Shown here in pieces: positions 32,622 to 39,638 of a stretch of DNA of 64,000 nucleotides. A program made the translations under genes and the position numbers. Source of the stretch: Thermus thermamylovorans (GTDB lineage: Bacteria; Deinococcota; Deinococci; Deinococcales; Thermaceae); NCBI RefSeq assembly GCF_004307015.1, contig NZ_SIJL01000001.1, forward strand, positions 186,001 through 250,000. Reading direction: 5' to 3'. Within the stretch, counting starts at the first letter, position 1. Every line of letters starts with the position of its first letter. The notes beneath the pieces are model-generated. The model worked only from the letters and a program-made list of their open reading frames with translations. It did no database searches and was not told where the DNA came from.

Positions 32622-33691
32622 GGTTTCACCTCCTTTGCCGCAGGAAGGTGCAGCTCCACCCCGCAGGCCCGGCAGTGCCTGCGGGTGAAGGCGTTCCTCA
32701 CCTTGCACCGGGGGCACACCTCTTCCAAACGGTCCAGGACGCCCCGGACCACCCCTTGGGGCAGGAAGCGCATGACGAGAAGGATAAGGAGGGCGAAGGC
32801 CAGCATCCGGAGCTCTTCTGTGACCCGCAGGATCTCCAGGATGGGGAAGAGGAGAAAAGTGCCGGCCACGGGACCGTAGATGGTGGCGATGCCCCCGAAG
32901 ACCGACCAGATGACGGGCTGGATGGAGTTGAAGAGGGAAAGGCTGTCCGGCCCCGCCACCCGCAGATAGTGGGCGTAGAGCCCACCGGCAATCCCGGCGA
33001 AAAGGGCGCTTACTGCGAAGGCCAGGAGCTTAAGGCGCACGGTGTTCACCCCCACCATGCGCACCGCGGCCTCGTCCTCGCGGACGGCGTGGAAGAGGAG
33101 GCCTATTCGCGAGCCCGCAAGCTTCCACAGGATGAGAAGGGAAATGAGGAAGATCACCACCACCAGGTAATACTCCTCCAGACGGCTCTGCCCGAGCCGG
33201 GGCAGGCCGGAAAGCCCGAGCTCCCCCCCGGTGAACCGGGGGAAGAGGAAGATGAGGCCGGTGGCGATGATGGGAAAGGCCAAGGTGACCAGGGAGAGGT
33301 AGGGCCCCCGCACCCTTAAGGAGGGGAGGCCTACCAGCACCCCCGCCAGGGTGGCCAGGAGGGCCCCCAAGGGGATGGTGAGGGCAGGGGAGAGCCCCGT
33401 TTCCCGGCCCAGGATGGCGGAGGTATAGCCGGAAAGGCCGAAGAAGAAGGCGTGTCCTAGGCTCACCTGGCCCGTGTAGCCGGAGAGGAGGTCCCAGCTG
33501 GCCGCGTAGAGGGCAAAGATGGCGGTGAGGGTGAGGACCCTGAGCCAGTAAGGGTCCTGGCTGAAGAGGGGAAAGAGAAGGAGGAAGAGGACGAAGAGCA
33601 GGGCCAAGGTGCGGCCCGGAAGGGCCAGAACCTCGTGCCGCAGGTATAGGAGAGCCCAGGGAAGGGACCAGACCCGCAGGGGACCCGTCAT
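32618..33691 (-). CDS. LIV-type permease 2b (LivM-like) with C-terminal zinc ribbon
   Basis: The 357-residue permease has the LivM membrane domain (ISLLILWKLAGSRIGLLFHA loop, TVRLKLLAFAVSALFAGIAGG). After the last membrane segment comes a ~40-residue tail with two CxxC pairs: C326-P-R-C329 and C340-R-A-C343 (EEVCPRCKVRNAFTRRHCRACG). This is the pattern of a small zinc ribbon. LivM proteins normally end after the last helix. The tail should be on the cytoplasmic side near the ATPases or the co-translated ligase. It overlaps livH2 by ATGA. Confidence 0.9.
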   Translation of the reverse strand: MTGPLRVWSLPWALLYLRHEVLALPGRTLALLFVLFLLLFPLFSQDPYWLRVLTLTAIFALYAASWDLLSGYTGQVSLGHAFFFGLSGYTSAILGRETGLSPALTIPLGALLATLAGVLVGLPSLRVRGPYLSLVTLAFPIIATGLIFLFPRFTGGELGLSGLPRLGQSRLEEYYLVVVIFLISLLILWKLAGSRIGLLFHAVREDEAAVRMVGVNTVRLKLLAFAVSALFAGIAGGLYAHYLRVAGPDSLSLFNSIQPVIWSVFGGIATIYGPVAGTFLLFPILEILRVTEELRMLAFALLILLVMRFLPQGVVRGVLDRLEEVCPRCKVRNAFTRRHCRACGVELHLPAAKEVKP

Positions 33692-34551
33692 CGCTCCTCC
33701 GCGAAGGACGCGCCGAAAAGGCCTTCAGGGCGTAGGACCAGGACCAAAACCAGGATGAGGAGGGCCACGGCGGTGCGCAGGAAGGCGCCCCCGGGCACCA
33801 GGTTCACCACCGTTACCTCGGCGAAGGCCAGGACCAAGGCTCCCAGGAGGGCTCCCGGGAGGCTACCGAGCCCTCCGAGGACCACCGCCGCCAGAACCAC
33901 CAGGAGGGGCGGCATCCACATGTGGGGCTCCAGGGTGGCCATGGGGGCTACGGCCAGGCCCGCCAGGGCGGCCAGCAGGGCCCCGAGCCCCACGGCCCAG
34001 TACCCGGCCCGGGAAAGGCTGATCCCCAGAAGCTCCGCTGCCTCCTGGTCCTGGGCGGCGGCCCGGATGCTGAGGCCGAGCCGGGTTCCCTTCAGGAAGG
34101 CCCAGGCCAAAAGCAGAACCCCTCCGGCGAAGAGGAGGGCCAGGAGGGCTTGCTGGGCCACCCGCACCCCCAGGATCTCCACGAACCCTGGAAGCAGGGC
34201 AGGGACAGAGCGGAAGTGCCCGCCGAAGAGGAGGAGGGCCACTTCCTGGAGGAGGAGGGCCAGGGCGATGGTGACGATGAGGACCGTGGCCTCGTACTCC
34301 TTGAGGGGTTCCAGAAAGAACCAGTAGGCCAGGAGGGCCAGCCCCAGGACCAAAAGGGCAGAGAGAAGAGCCGCCGGGGCGAAACCCATGAGTCCCAGGA
34401 AGAAGAAAAGGGCGTAGGCGGCGGCCATGTAGAAAGCGGTGTGGGCCAGGTTCAGGATGCGGGCCACCCCGTAGGTGAGGGCGAAGCCGAGGGCCAGCAT
34501 CCCGTAGATGCCGCTCAGGACCAGGCCGTTAACCAGGATGGCGGCGAGCAT
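33688..34551 (-). CDS. LIV-type permease 2a (LivH-like)
   Basis: The 287-residue permease has the LivH layout with about eight membrane segments, the N-terminal VNGLVLSGIYGMLALGFALT block and the cytoplasmic loop GTRLGLSIRAAAQDQEAAEL. It starts with ATG directly after the TAG of the binding protein gene and overlaps livM2. It forms the channel with the LivM-like subunit. Confidence 0.92.
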   Translation of the reverse strand: MLAAILVNGLVLSGIYGMLALGFALTYGVARILNLAHTAFYMAAAYALFFFLGLMGFAPAALLSALLVLGLALLAYWFFLEPLKEYEATVLIVTIALALLLQEVALLLFGGHFRSVPALLPGFVEILGVRVAQQALLALLFAGGVLLLAWAFLKGTRLGLSIRAAAQDQEAAELLGISLSRAGYWAVGLGALLAALAGLAVAPMATLEPHMWMPPLLVVLAAVVLGGLGSLPGALLGALVLAFAEVTVVNLVPGGAFLRTAVALLILVLVLVLRPEGLFGASFAEER

Positions 34552-35847
34552 CTACCTTCTCCAGGCCTCCACCACCCAAGGGGGGAGCTCATAGGGGCGC
34601 ACCCCGGCGTAGCTCACCACCCGGCCTTCCACCTGCCAGTTGCGGGGCCAGAAGGCCTGCATCCGGCCGCCCACCCACTGCACCCCTAGGCCCGTGGTGT
34701 ACCCGGGGCCCCAGGTGACGTCGTGGGTCCGATCGAAGACGATGCGCCCTGTGGCCCCGGTGTAGTCAGTGGCCTCGAGGGCCCGCACCACCGCGTCCAC
34801 GTTGGTGGTGCCCGCGCGGGTCAGGGCCTCGGCCAGGATGTAAAGCGCCCCGTAGGCTCCACTGGCCGTGTAGATGGGAAACTGGCGGAAGCGGGCCTGG
34901 AAGTTGCTGATGAAGGGGATGGTCCTCGGGGTAATGGCTACGCCCGGGGCCAGGGAGTTCAGGGTGGCCACGTAGGTCCCGAGGTTGTCCGTGGCCCTGA
35001 GCCAAGTTTCCTGCTGGGCCTCCACATTGATGCCCACGGGGGCGGCGGGGATCCTCAGGCGGCCCCAGTCCCGCCCGAAGGGCACCCCCACGGGGCCGGA
35101 GAGCACGGTGAAGATCACCTGGGCCCCGGCCCGCTGGATGGCCGTGAGTTCTGGGGTCACGTCGGTGGCTGTGGCCGAAGGCCGCCAGGTGCCCACCACC
35201 TCGGCCCCGTATCCTTGGGGCGGGGGGGCGGCGAAGAGGCGGCCCGCGGTTTCCACCAGGGGGTCGGCCCAAGCGGCCCGTTCTGCCAGGATAGCCACCC
35301 GGGGCCGAGGGATGCCGAGCTGCTGCCTTACGGCCTGAACCACCTCGGCTGCCAGGAGAAGGGAGGTCCGGGCCAGGTCGCTGGACTTATTGGGGCTCAC
35401 GCGGAAGAGGTACTTGAAGCGCTCGTAGTTCCGGTCCACCCGCCCTGCCAGAAGCCCGTCCAACCCGGCCCCCGTGATGATGAAGATCTTGCGGTAGTCT
35501 GCGGCCACCTCGGTCATGGCCAGGACCGCCTCGCTGCGGAAGCCGCCCATCAGGAAATCCACCCTTTGGGCGGTGATGGCCCGTTCCACTGCGGTGGCGG
35601 CGTCGGTGACGCTGGTCATCTCGTTGGTATCCACCCGGATGAGCTCGATGCGGTAGCGCTGGTTACCGATCTGGACGCCTCCCGCCCGGTTGATCTCCTC
35701 CGCCGCCAAGGTGGCCCCGTACCAGGTGTGCTCCCCTTGCACGAAGGCCATGGGTCCCACCACCCCGATGCGCAGGGTCTGGGCCGAGACCCCGCTCCCC
35801 AAGAGGAGCGCCACCGCCCAAAGGACCGCCGTCCCTATCCTTCCCAT
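34552..35847 (-). CDS. LIV-type periplasmic substrate-binding protein 2
   Basis: The 431-residue binding protein begins MGRIGTAVLWAVALLLGSGV with a Sec signal ending near SAQ (about residue 23), then TLRIGVVGPMAFVQGEHTWY. Unlike binding protein 1 it has no twin-arginine motif. The ATG at 35847 has AAGGAGG before it. The domain pattern (YRIELIRVDTNEMTS, FIITGAGLDGL, QVIFTVLSGPVG) is that of the family with broad ligands including aromatic acids. It is the first gene of operon 2, under the palindromic operator. Confidence 0.9.
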   Translation of the reverse strand: MGRIGTAVLWAVALLLGSGVSAQTLRIGVVGPMAFVQGEHTWYGATLAAEEINRAGGVQIGNQRYRIELIRVDTNEMTSVTDAATAVERAITAQRVDFLMGGFRSEAVLAMTEVAADYRKIFIITGAGLDGLLAGRVDRNYERFKYLFRVSPNKSSDLARTSLLLAAEVVQAVRQQLGIPRPRVAILAERAAWADPLVETAGRLFAAPPPQGYGAEVVGTWRPSATATDVTPELTAIQRAGAQVIFTVLSGPVGVPFGRDWGRLRIPAAPVGINVEAQQETWLRATDNLGTYVATLNSLAPGVAITPRTIPFISNFQARFRQFPIYTASGAYGALYILAEALTRAGTTNVDAVVRALEATDYTGATGRIVFDRTHDVTWGPGYTTGLGVQWVGGRMQAFWPRNWQVEGRVVSYAGVRPYELPPWVVEAWRR

Positions 35848-35945
35848 CGCCAACCTCCTTTCCTCTTACCCCCAGGCTAGCCCCTCCCCCGGCGTTCGAC
35901 AAGGGCGTTTGCCGCTTACCGAAGGGCCCCATGGGGGCCTGCCGC

Positions 35946-35970
35946 TACCGACCAGTCGGTTGGGACCAAC
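35946..35970. promoter_or_regulatory. Overlapping palindromes: PfmR/TetR-type operator
   Basis: TACCGACCAGTCGGTT (35946-35961) contains the perfect palindrome ACCGAC-CA-GTCGGT. It matches all but one of the defined positions of the T. thermophilus PfmR site as I recall it (TACCGACCGNTNGGTN). A second perfect palindrome, GTTGG-GA-CCAAC (35959-35970), overlaps its end. Both lie directly downstream of the minus-strand -10 box, over the expected start point, so a bound TetR protein would block the operon. The regulator is not encoded in this window. Confidence 0.7.
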
Positions 35971-35997
35971 TTATCCCCGAACCCCATTCCTTGTCAA
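35970..35997 (-). promoter_or_regulatory. Promoter of LIV operon 2
   Basis: Consensus TTGACA (35992-35997), a 16-nt spacer and GATAAG (35970-35975) on the minus strand; transcription should begin near 35962, within the operator. The leader is ~115 nt with AAGGAGG before the ATG. Confidence 0.65.
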
Positions 35998-35998
35998 G

Positions 35999-36004
35999 TA
36001 GCAT
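35999..36004 (+). promoter_or_regulatory. -10 box for the leaderless ASL-like gene
   Basis: TAGCAT, 6 nt before the ATG at 36011; the same hexamer precedes the aminotransferase gene. It lies 1 bp beyond the opposing operon 2 -35 box. Confidence 0.5.
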
Positions 36005-36010
36005 GGGTCC

Positions 36011-37423
36011 ATGCCCCGCTGGCACGCCGTCTACCGCCGCTGGGTCCTGGCGCGGCACTACCGCTTTGCCCGGGAAGAGCTAGTCCCTCATTTTTTCGAT
36101 GCCCTCACCGCCTATGCCCTGGAGCTCGCCCGCCTGGGCGTTCCCCGGGCCCAGGAGGCGGTGGCGGCCTTAAGACAGCTCCGGGCCCACCCCCTTCCAA
36201 GCTTCACGGGGGAGGCGGAGGACGTGTTCTTCTCCATCCAGGCCCAGCTCGCCGAGCACTGGGGGGAGGAGGTGGCGGGGGCGGTCAGGCGGGGGCTTTC
36301 CCGGAACGACCTGGACCTCACCGTGTTCCGCGCCTACCTCCGGGACAGGGTTTTGGCTCTCCTGGGGGATCTTTGGCGTTTCCGTCGGGTTCTCCTGCGG
36401 GAGGCCCAGGCCCACGCGGGGGTTCCCCTGGTCCTCAGCACCCACCACCGCCCCGCCCAGCCCACCACCCTGGACCACTACCTCCTGGGGGTGGAGGCCC
36501 TCTTCGCCCGCGACCACGGCCGCCTGCTCCGCGCCTTGGCCACCTTGAACCGCTCTCCCCTGGGGGCCAGCGCCCTGGCGGGAAGCCCTTACCCCGTGGA
36601 CCGCAGGCGGCTTGCCGCCCTTCTGGGCTTCGAGGGGCCGGTGGAGAACACCCTGGATGCGGTGGCCGCAGGGGACTACGCCCTGGAGCTGGCCGCGGCC
36701 CTGGCCGGCTTGGGGGCGAGCCTTTCCCGCTTCCAGACTGACCTCCTCTCCTGGGCGGAGCGGGGAGCCTTCGTGGTGGGGGAAAGCCTGGCCCAAGGCT
36801 CCAGCTTCATGCCGCAAAAGCGTAACCCCGTGGTGCTGGAGCACGCCCGGGTCTACGCCGGGCGGCTCCTGGGGGATACGGCCTCCCTCCTCTTCCTCAA
36901 CCACAACACCCCCTACACCGACCTGAACGACCACTCCACCGGGGCCTTGGAATCCCTGGCCGGCCTTCTGGAAGCGGCGGAGGCCGCCCTCGAGCTCACC
37001 CGGGTGGCCCTGGAGGAAAGCCGCTTCGAGCCCGCCCTCCTGCTGGAAGAGCTCTCCCCGGAGGTCCTGGCCTCGGAGGCGGTGGACCTCCTGGTGCGCC
37101 AGGGAGTGCCCCTCGCCGAGGCCTACCGCCGGGTGCAGGGGGCCCTGCCCGGGGTCAGGCCGGAACTCCTCGGGGTGGAGCGGGAGGAGCTCATCGCCTG
37201 GATGGGCCTCGAGGGCTTCTTCGCCCGCCGGGAGGTCCTGGGGGGTGTGGGGCCCAAGGCCCGGGGGGAGGCCTTGGCCCGGGCCAGGAAGCGGCTCAAG
37301 GAAGACCGCAAGGCCTTAGCGGCCCTGCGGGCTCGGGTGCGCCTGGCCAGGCGCCTGCTGGCCAAGGGGCCTGAGGGTTTCCAGGCGGAGGAAGGCGGGA
37401 AGGCTACGGATCAGGAGGGGTAG
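36011..37423 (+). CDS. Argininosuccinate lyase-like enzyme of the fumarase/aspartase superfamily
   Basis: The 470-residue protein aligns along its length with argininosuccinate lyase: [68 protein letters not shown] and the superfamily signature [18 protein letters not shown]. The catalytic serine of GSS and the lysine and asparagine of KRN are present. It departs from true ArgH: the usual N-terminal WGGRF block is missing and THLQ reads THHR. It is therefore an eliminase with perhaps another substrate. It is divergent from LIV operon 2, sharing the regulatory gap. Confidence 0.82.
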   Translation: MPRWHAVYRRWVLARHYRFAREELVPHFFDALTAYALELARLGVPRAQEAVAALRQLRAHPLPSFTGEAEDVFFSIQAQLAEHWGEEVAGAVRRGLSRNDLDLTVFRAYLRDRVLALLGDLWRFRRVLLREAQAHAGVPLVLSTHHRPAQPTTLDHYLLGVEALFARDHGRLLRALATLNRSPLGASALAGSPYPVDRRRLAALLGFEGPVENTLDAVAAGDYALELAAALAGLGASLSRFQTDLLSWAERGAFVVGESLAQGSSFMPQKRNPVVLEHARVYAGRLLGDTASLLFLNHNTPYTDLNDHSTGALESLAGLLEAAEAALELTRVALEESRFEPALLLEELSPEVLASEAVDLLVRQGVPLAEAYRRVQGALPGVRPELLGVEREELIAWMGLEGFFARREVLGGVGPKARGEALARARKRLKEDRKALAALRARVRLARRLLAKGPEGFQAEEGGKATDQEG

Positions 37424-37971
37424 GTAGAAGGCCAGGAGCCCCTGGGCCAGGAGGTCCAGGAGCAGGCTGTGCAAGCCCTCCGCCAAGGTTTTGGCGGCCA
37501 GGGTGAAGGCGGCCAAGGGTAGGGCCAAGCCCCAAAGCCCGGGTTGGAAGGCCAAACGCACCCGGTGCGGGAGGAGGTTTTCCAGGAAGAGGGCCATGGC
37601 CAGAGCAAACCACCATCCCCCTAAGCCCCAGAGGGCAGCGCCGAGGGGATGAAGGTTCTCCAGGTCCGCGGGGAGAAGGCCCGCCGCCTTGGCCCCTTGG
37701 AGGAGGGAGGGGGGTGCCGGGATCCCCACCCCCACCGGGGCCAAGCCGACGAAGAAGCCGGGTGCCAGCTCCGGGGCTGGGGGTTCGTAGGCGTAGAGGC
37801 GGGCCAGGAGGTTGGCCCCTACCCAGAGGAAGAGGACGAGGCCCAGCCCCAAGAACGCGAGCATCCGGTAGAAGCCTTGGCGGCGGATACCGGCGGGATA
37901 AACCGGGTGCCGTTAGCGGTCTCGAAGGGCAGGCGCGTGCGGGTGAAGATCAGGTGGCTGCGGACGCTCAT
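37316..37971 (-). pseudogene. Remnant of a TDT-type (C4-dicarboxylate/tellurite resistance) transporter
   Basis: The 584-bp gap between the ASL-like gene and the epimerase holds pieces of one membrane protein on the minus strand. A first piece from an ATG at 37971 reads [18 protein letters not shown], which looks like the second half of TDT/SLAC1-type transporters. The frame then shifts, and a 182-residue open frame from 37864 continues [20 protein letters not shown] and [17 protein letters not shown], with about five membrane segments. The end runs antisense into the ASL-like gene. The N-terminal half is absent. Family assignment is from memory and moderate; decay is clear if it is right. 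Confidence 0.55.
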
Positions 37972-38007
37972 ACCCCCCAGCATCAGAAGATAGGGATAGG
38001 GGGTATG
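37969..38007 (-). terminator. Stem-loop directly after the galE-like stop
   Basis: GGGGGTATG (37999-38007) and CATACCCCC (37969-37977) are perfect 9-bp inverted repeats with a 21-nt loop, starting at the base after the stop codon on the minus strand. No U-tract follows. Confidence 0.45.
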
Positions 38008-38940
38008 TCAATGGGTACGGAAGTATTCCACGGTGAGCCGGATGCCCTCCCGGAAGCCCACCTGGGGCCGCCAGCCGTGGGCCAGGAGCTTGGCGGGGGA
38101 GAGGACGCTCCGCTCCAGATCCCCAGGGCGCGGGGGGGCGGGTTGCACGGTGGGGCTTTTCCCCGCGGCCTCGGCCACCGCCTCGAGGACTTCCTGGGTG
38201 GTGTGCCCCTCCCCCGTCGCCACGTTGTAGGTCCCTTCCAGGCCCTTGAGGGCCAGGTTGTGGGCCCGCACCACGTCGGCCACGTAGATGTAGTCCCGCA
38301 CGCACCCCTCGTCCCCGGGGGTTCTCCTGGCGTAGAGGGTTACCGGTTCCCCTTGGAGTACCCTGTCCGCGAAGATGGCCACTACCCCGGCCTCCCCGTG
38401 GGGGTCCTGGCGGGGGCCGTAGACGTTGGCGTAGCGCAGGGAGACCCATTTGAGGCCGTAGTTTTGTCCATAGGCGGAGAGGTAGTGCTCAAAGGCGGCC
38501 TTGCCCGCGGCGTAAGGGCTTTTGGGCCTGGGGGGCCAGGCCTCCTCCGCCACTTCGCCCTCGGCCACCTCCCCGTAGATGGCCCCCCCGGTGGAGGCGA
38601 AGACCAGCTTCTCCGCCCCCCACCTGCGCATGGCCTCCAGGAGGTTCAAGCCGCCTAAAAGGTTCACCTCAAAGTCCAGGACGGGGTTTTCCACGCTCAC
38701 CTTCACCGAGGCCTGGGCCGCCTGGTGGGAAACGTGGGTGGGGCGGAACTCGCGGAAGACCCGTTCCACCCCGTCCCGGTCCCTGAGGTCCACTTTGTAG
38801 AAGTAGATGCCTTGGGGTACGTTTTCCCGCTTGCCCGTGGCGAGGTTGTCCAGCACGGCCACTTCCACGCCTTCTTCCACCAGGCTGTGGACGATGTGGC
38901 TACCGATGAAACCCGCTCCACCCGTCACCAGTACGCGCAT
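38008..38940 (-). CDS. galE: NAD-dependent sugar-nucleotide epimerase (UDP-glucose 4-epimerase type)
   Basis: The 310-residue extended SDR has the NAD motif GGAGFIGSHIV, the catalytic YxxxK in SPYAAGKAAFEHYLS and FASTGGAIYGEV for the serine/threonine position. SLRYANVYGPRQDPHGEAGVV is the sugar-nucleotide site. It closely matches a T. thermophilus protein annotated UDP-glucose 4-epimerase; related enzymes act on other sugars, so the exact substrate is open. It has GGAGGTG before the ATG. A TAAACT (38966-38971) upstream may be its -10 box, lying inside the terminator of the preceding gene. Confidence 0.88.
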   Translation of the reverse strand: MRVLVTGGAGFIGSHIVHSLVEEGVEVAVLDNLATGKRENVPQGIYFYKVDLRDRDGVERVFREFRPTHVSHQAAQASVKVSVENPVLDFEVNLLGGLNLLEAMRRWGAEKLVFASTGGAIYGEVAEGEVAEEAWPPRPKSPYAAGKAAFEHYLSAYGQNYGLKWVSLRYANVYGPRQDPHGEAGVVAIFADRVLQGEPVTLYARRTPGDEGCVRDYIYVADVVRAHNLALKGLEGTYNVATGEGHTTQEVLEAVAEAAGKSPTVQPAPPRPGDLERSVLSPAKLLAHGWRPQVGFREGIRLTVEYFRTH

Positions 38941-38951
38941 GGGGCACCTCC

Positions 38952-38986
38952 AAAAAACCCGGGCCAGTTTACCCGAAACCAGCCCG
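38952..38986 (-). terminator. Intrinsic terminator of the thioredoxin-fold gene
   Basis: On the minus strand GGGCTGGTTT and AAACTGGCCC form a 10-bp RNA stem (two G-U pairs) with a 5-nt loop, followed by GGG and six T. It lies between the redoxin stop and the galE-like start. Confidence 0.65.
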
Positions 38987-39004
38987 GTGGGTGAAGACTT
39001 GGGG

Positions 39005-39571
39005 TTAGCCGATCCTCACCTCGGGCTCGTTGCCGGGTCGCCACTTGATGGTGCAGCCGATGGCGGGGGCCTCCTTCAAGGGAGGCTCTTCTCCCTTGAG
39101 GAGGGCCTCGAGGGCCGCCTCCAGATCGTGGCTCTTCACCCCGGCGGGGTCCTTGGGGCTGTCGTTCACCCGGCCGTGGTAGCGGAGGAGCCTCCTTTGG
39201 TCAAAGAGGAAGACCTCCGGGGTGCGCAGGGCCCGGTAGGCCTTGGCCACCTCCTGGCTCTCGTCCAGGAGGTAGGGGAAGGGGATGCCGTGTTCCTCGG
39301 CGAAGGCCACCATCCCCTCCGGGGCGTCCTCGGGGTAGCGCTTGTAGTCGTTGGGGTTGATGCCCACGAAGGCCACCTGGCCCCGGTACTTTTCCGCCAG
39401 GGCCACGATCTCCCGGATGGAGCCCTTCACGTAGGGGCAGTGGTTGCACATGAAGACCACGGCCAGGAGGGGCTCCTGGAACTGGGAAAGCCGGTACCGC
39501 CCGCCCCGGGGGTCGGGGAGCTCGGCGTCGATCAGGGGGCTTTCCAGGGGAAGCTCGGGGTACTGCAGCAT
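39005..39571 (-). CDS. Thioredoxin-fold peroxiredoxin/redoxin family protein
   Basis: The 188-residue protein has an AhpC/TSA-like redoxin fold: [13 protein letters not shown] carries the active-site HCPY, then [17 protein letters not shown], and [21 protein letters not shown]. The family is found widely as a 'thioredoxin family protein' of unknown partner. A further cysteine lies in AIGCTIKW near the C terminus, a possible resolving residue. No signal peptide, so cytoplasmic. The ATG at 39571 has TATGAT 6 nt before it; the longer frame overlaps the divergent ATPase gene and is rejected. Confidence 0.9.
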   Translation of the reverse strand: MLQYPELPLESPLIDAELPDPRGGRYRLSQFQEPLLAVVFMCNHCPYVKGSIREIVALAEKYRGQVAFVGINPNDYKRYPEDAPEGMVAFAEEHGIPFPYLLDESQEVAKAYRALRTPEVFLFDQRRLLRYHGRVNDSPKDPAGVKSHDLEAALEALLKGEEPPLKEAPAIGCTIKWRPGNEPEVRIG

Positions 39572-39577
39572 GGGGCC

Positions 39578-39606
39578 ATCATACCCCGGGCTGGTCCCTG
39601 GGACAA
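39578..39606 (-). promoter_or_regulatory. Promoter for leaderless redoxin gene
   Basis: TTGTCC (39601-39606), exactly 17 nt, TATGAT (39578-39583), then 6 nt to the ATG. This is the best formed leaderless promoter in the window. Confidence 0.7.
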
Positions 39607-39626
39607 TGGCCCCCGGCCCCTCCTGG

Positions 39627-39632
39627 TATCCT
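39627..39632 (+). promoter_or_regulatory. -10 box for leaderless P-type ATPase gene
   Basis: TATCCT, 6 nt before the ATG at 39639. It supports that start over an upstream in-frame ATG at 39444. Confidence 0.55.
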
Positions 39633-39638
39633 GGGCCC

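Noticed and set aside
22757-35847. Calling these plain leucine/isoleucine/valine transporters
   Set aside because: Family similarity alone does not fix the ligand, and an acyl-CoA ligase is embedded in each operon.
36011-37423. Naming this gene argH
   Set aside because: Changed THLQ motif, missing N-terminal block and no arginine genes nearby.
37316-37864. The 182-residue frame as a complete membrane protein gene
   Set aside because: Related sequence continues upstream in another frame and the N-terminal half of the family is missing; its 3' end runs antisense into the ASL-like gene.
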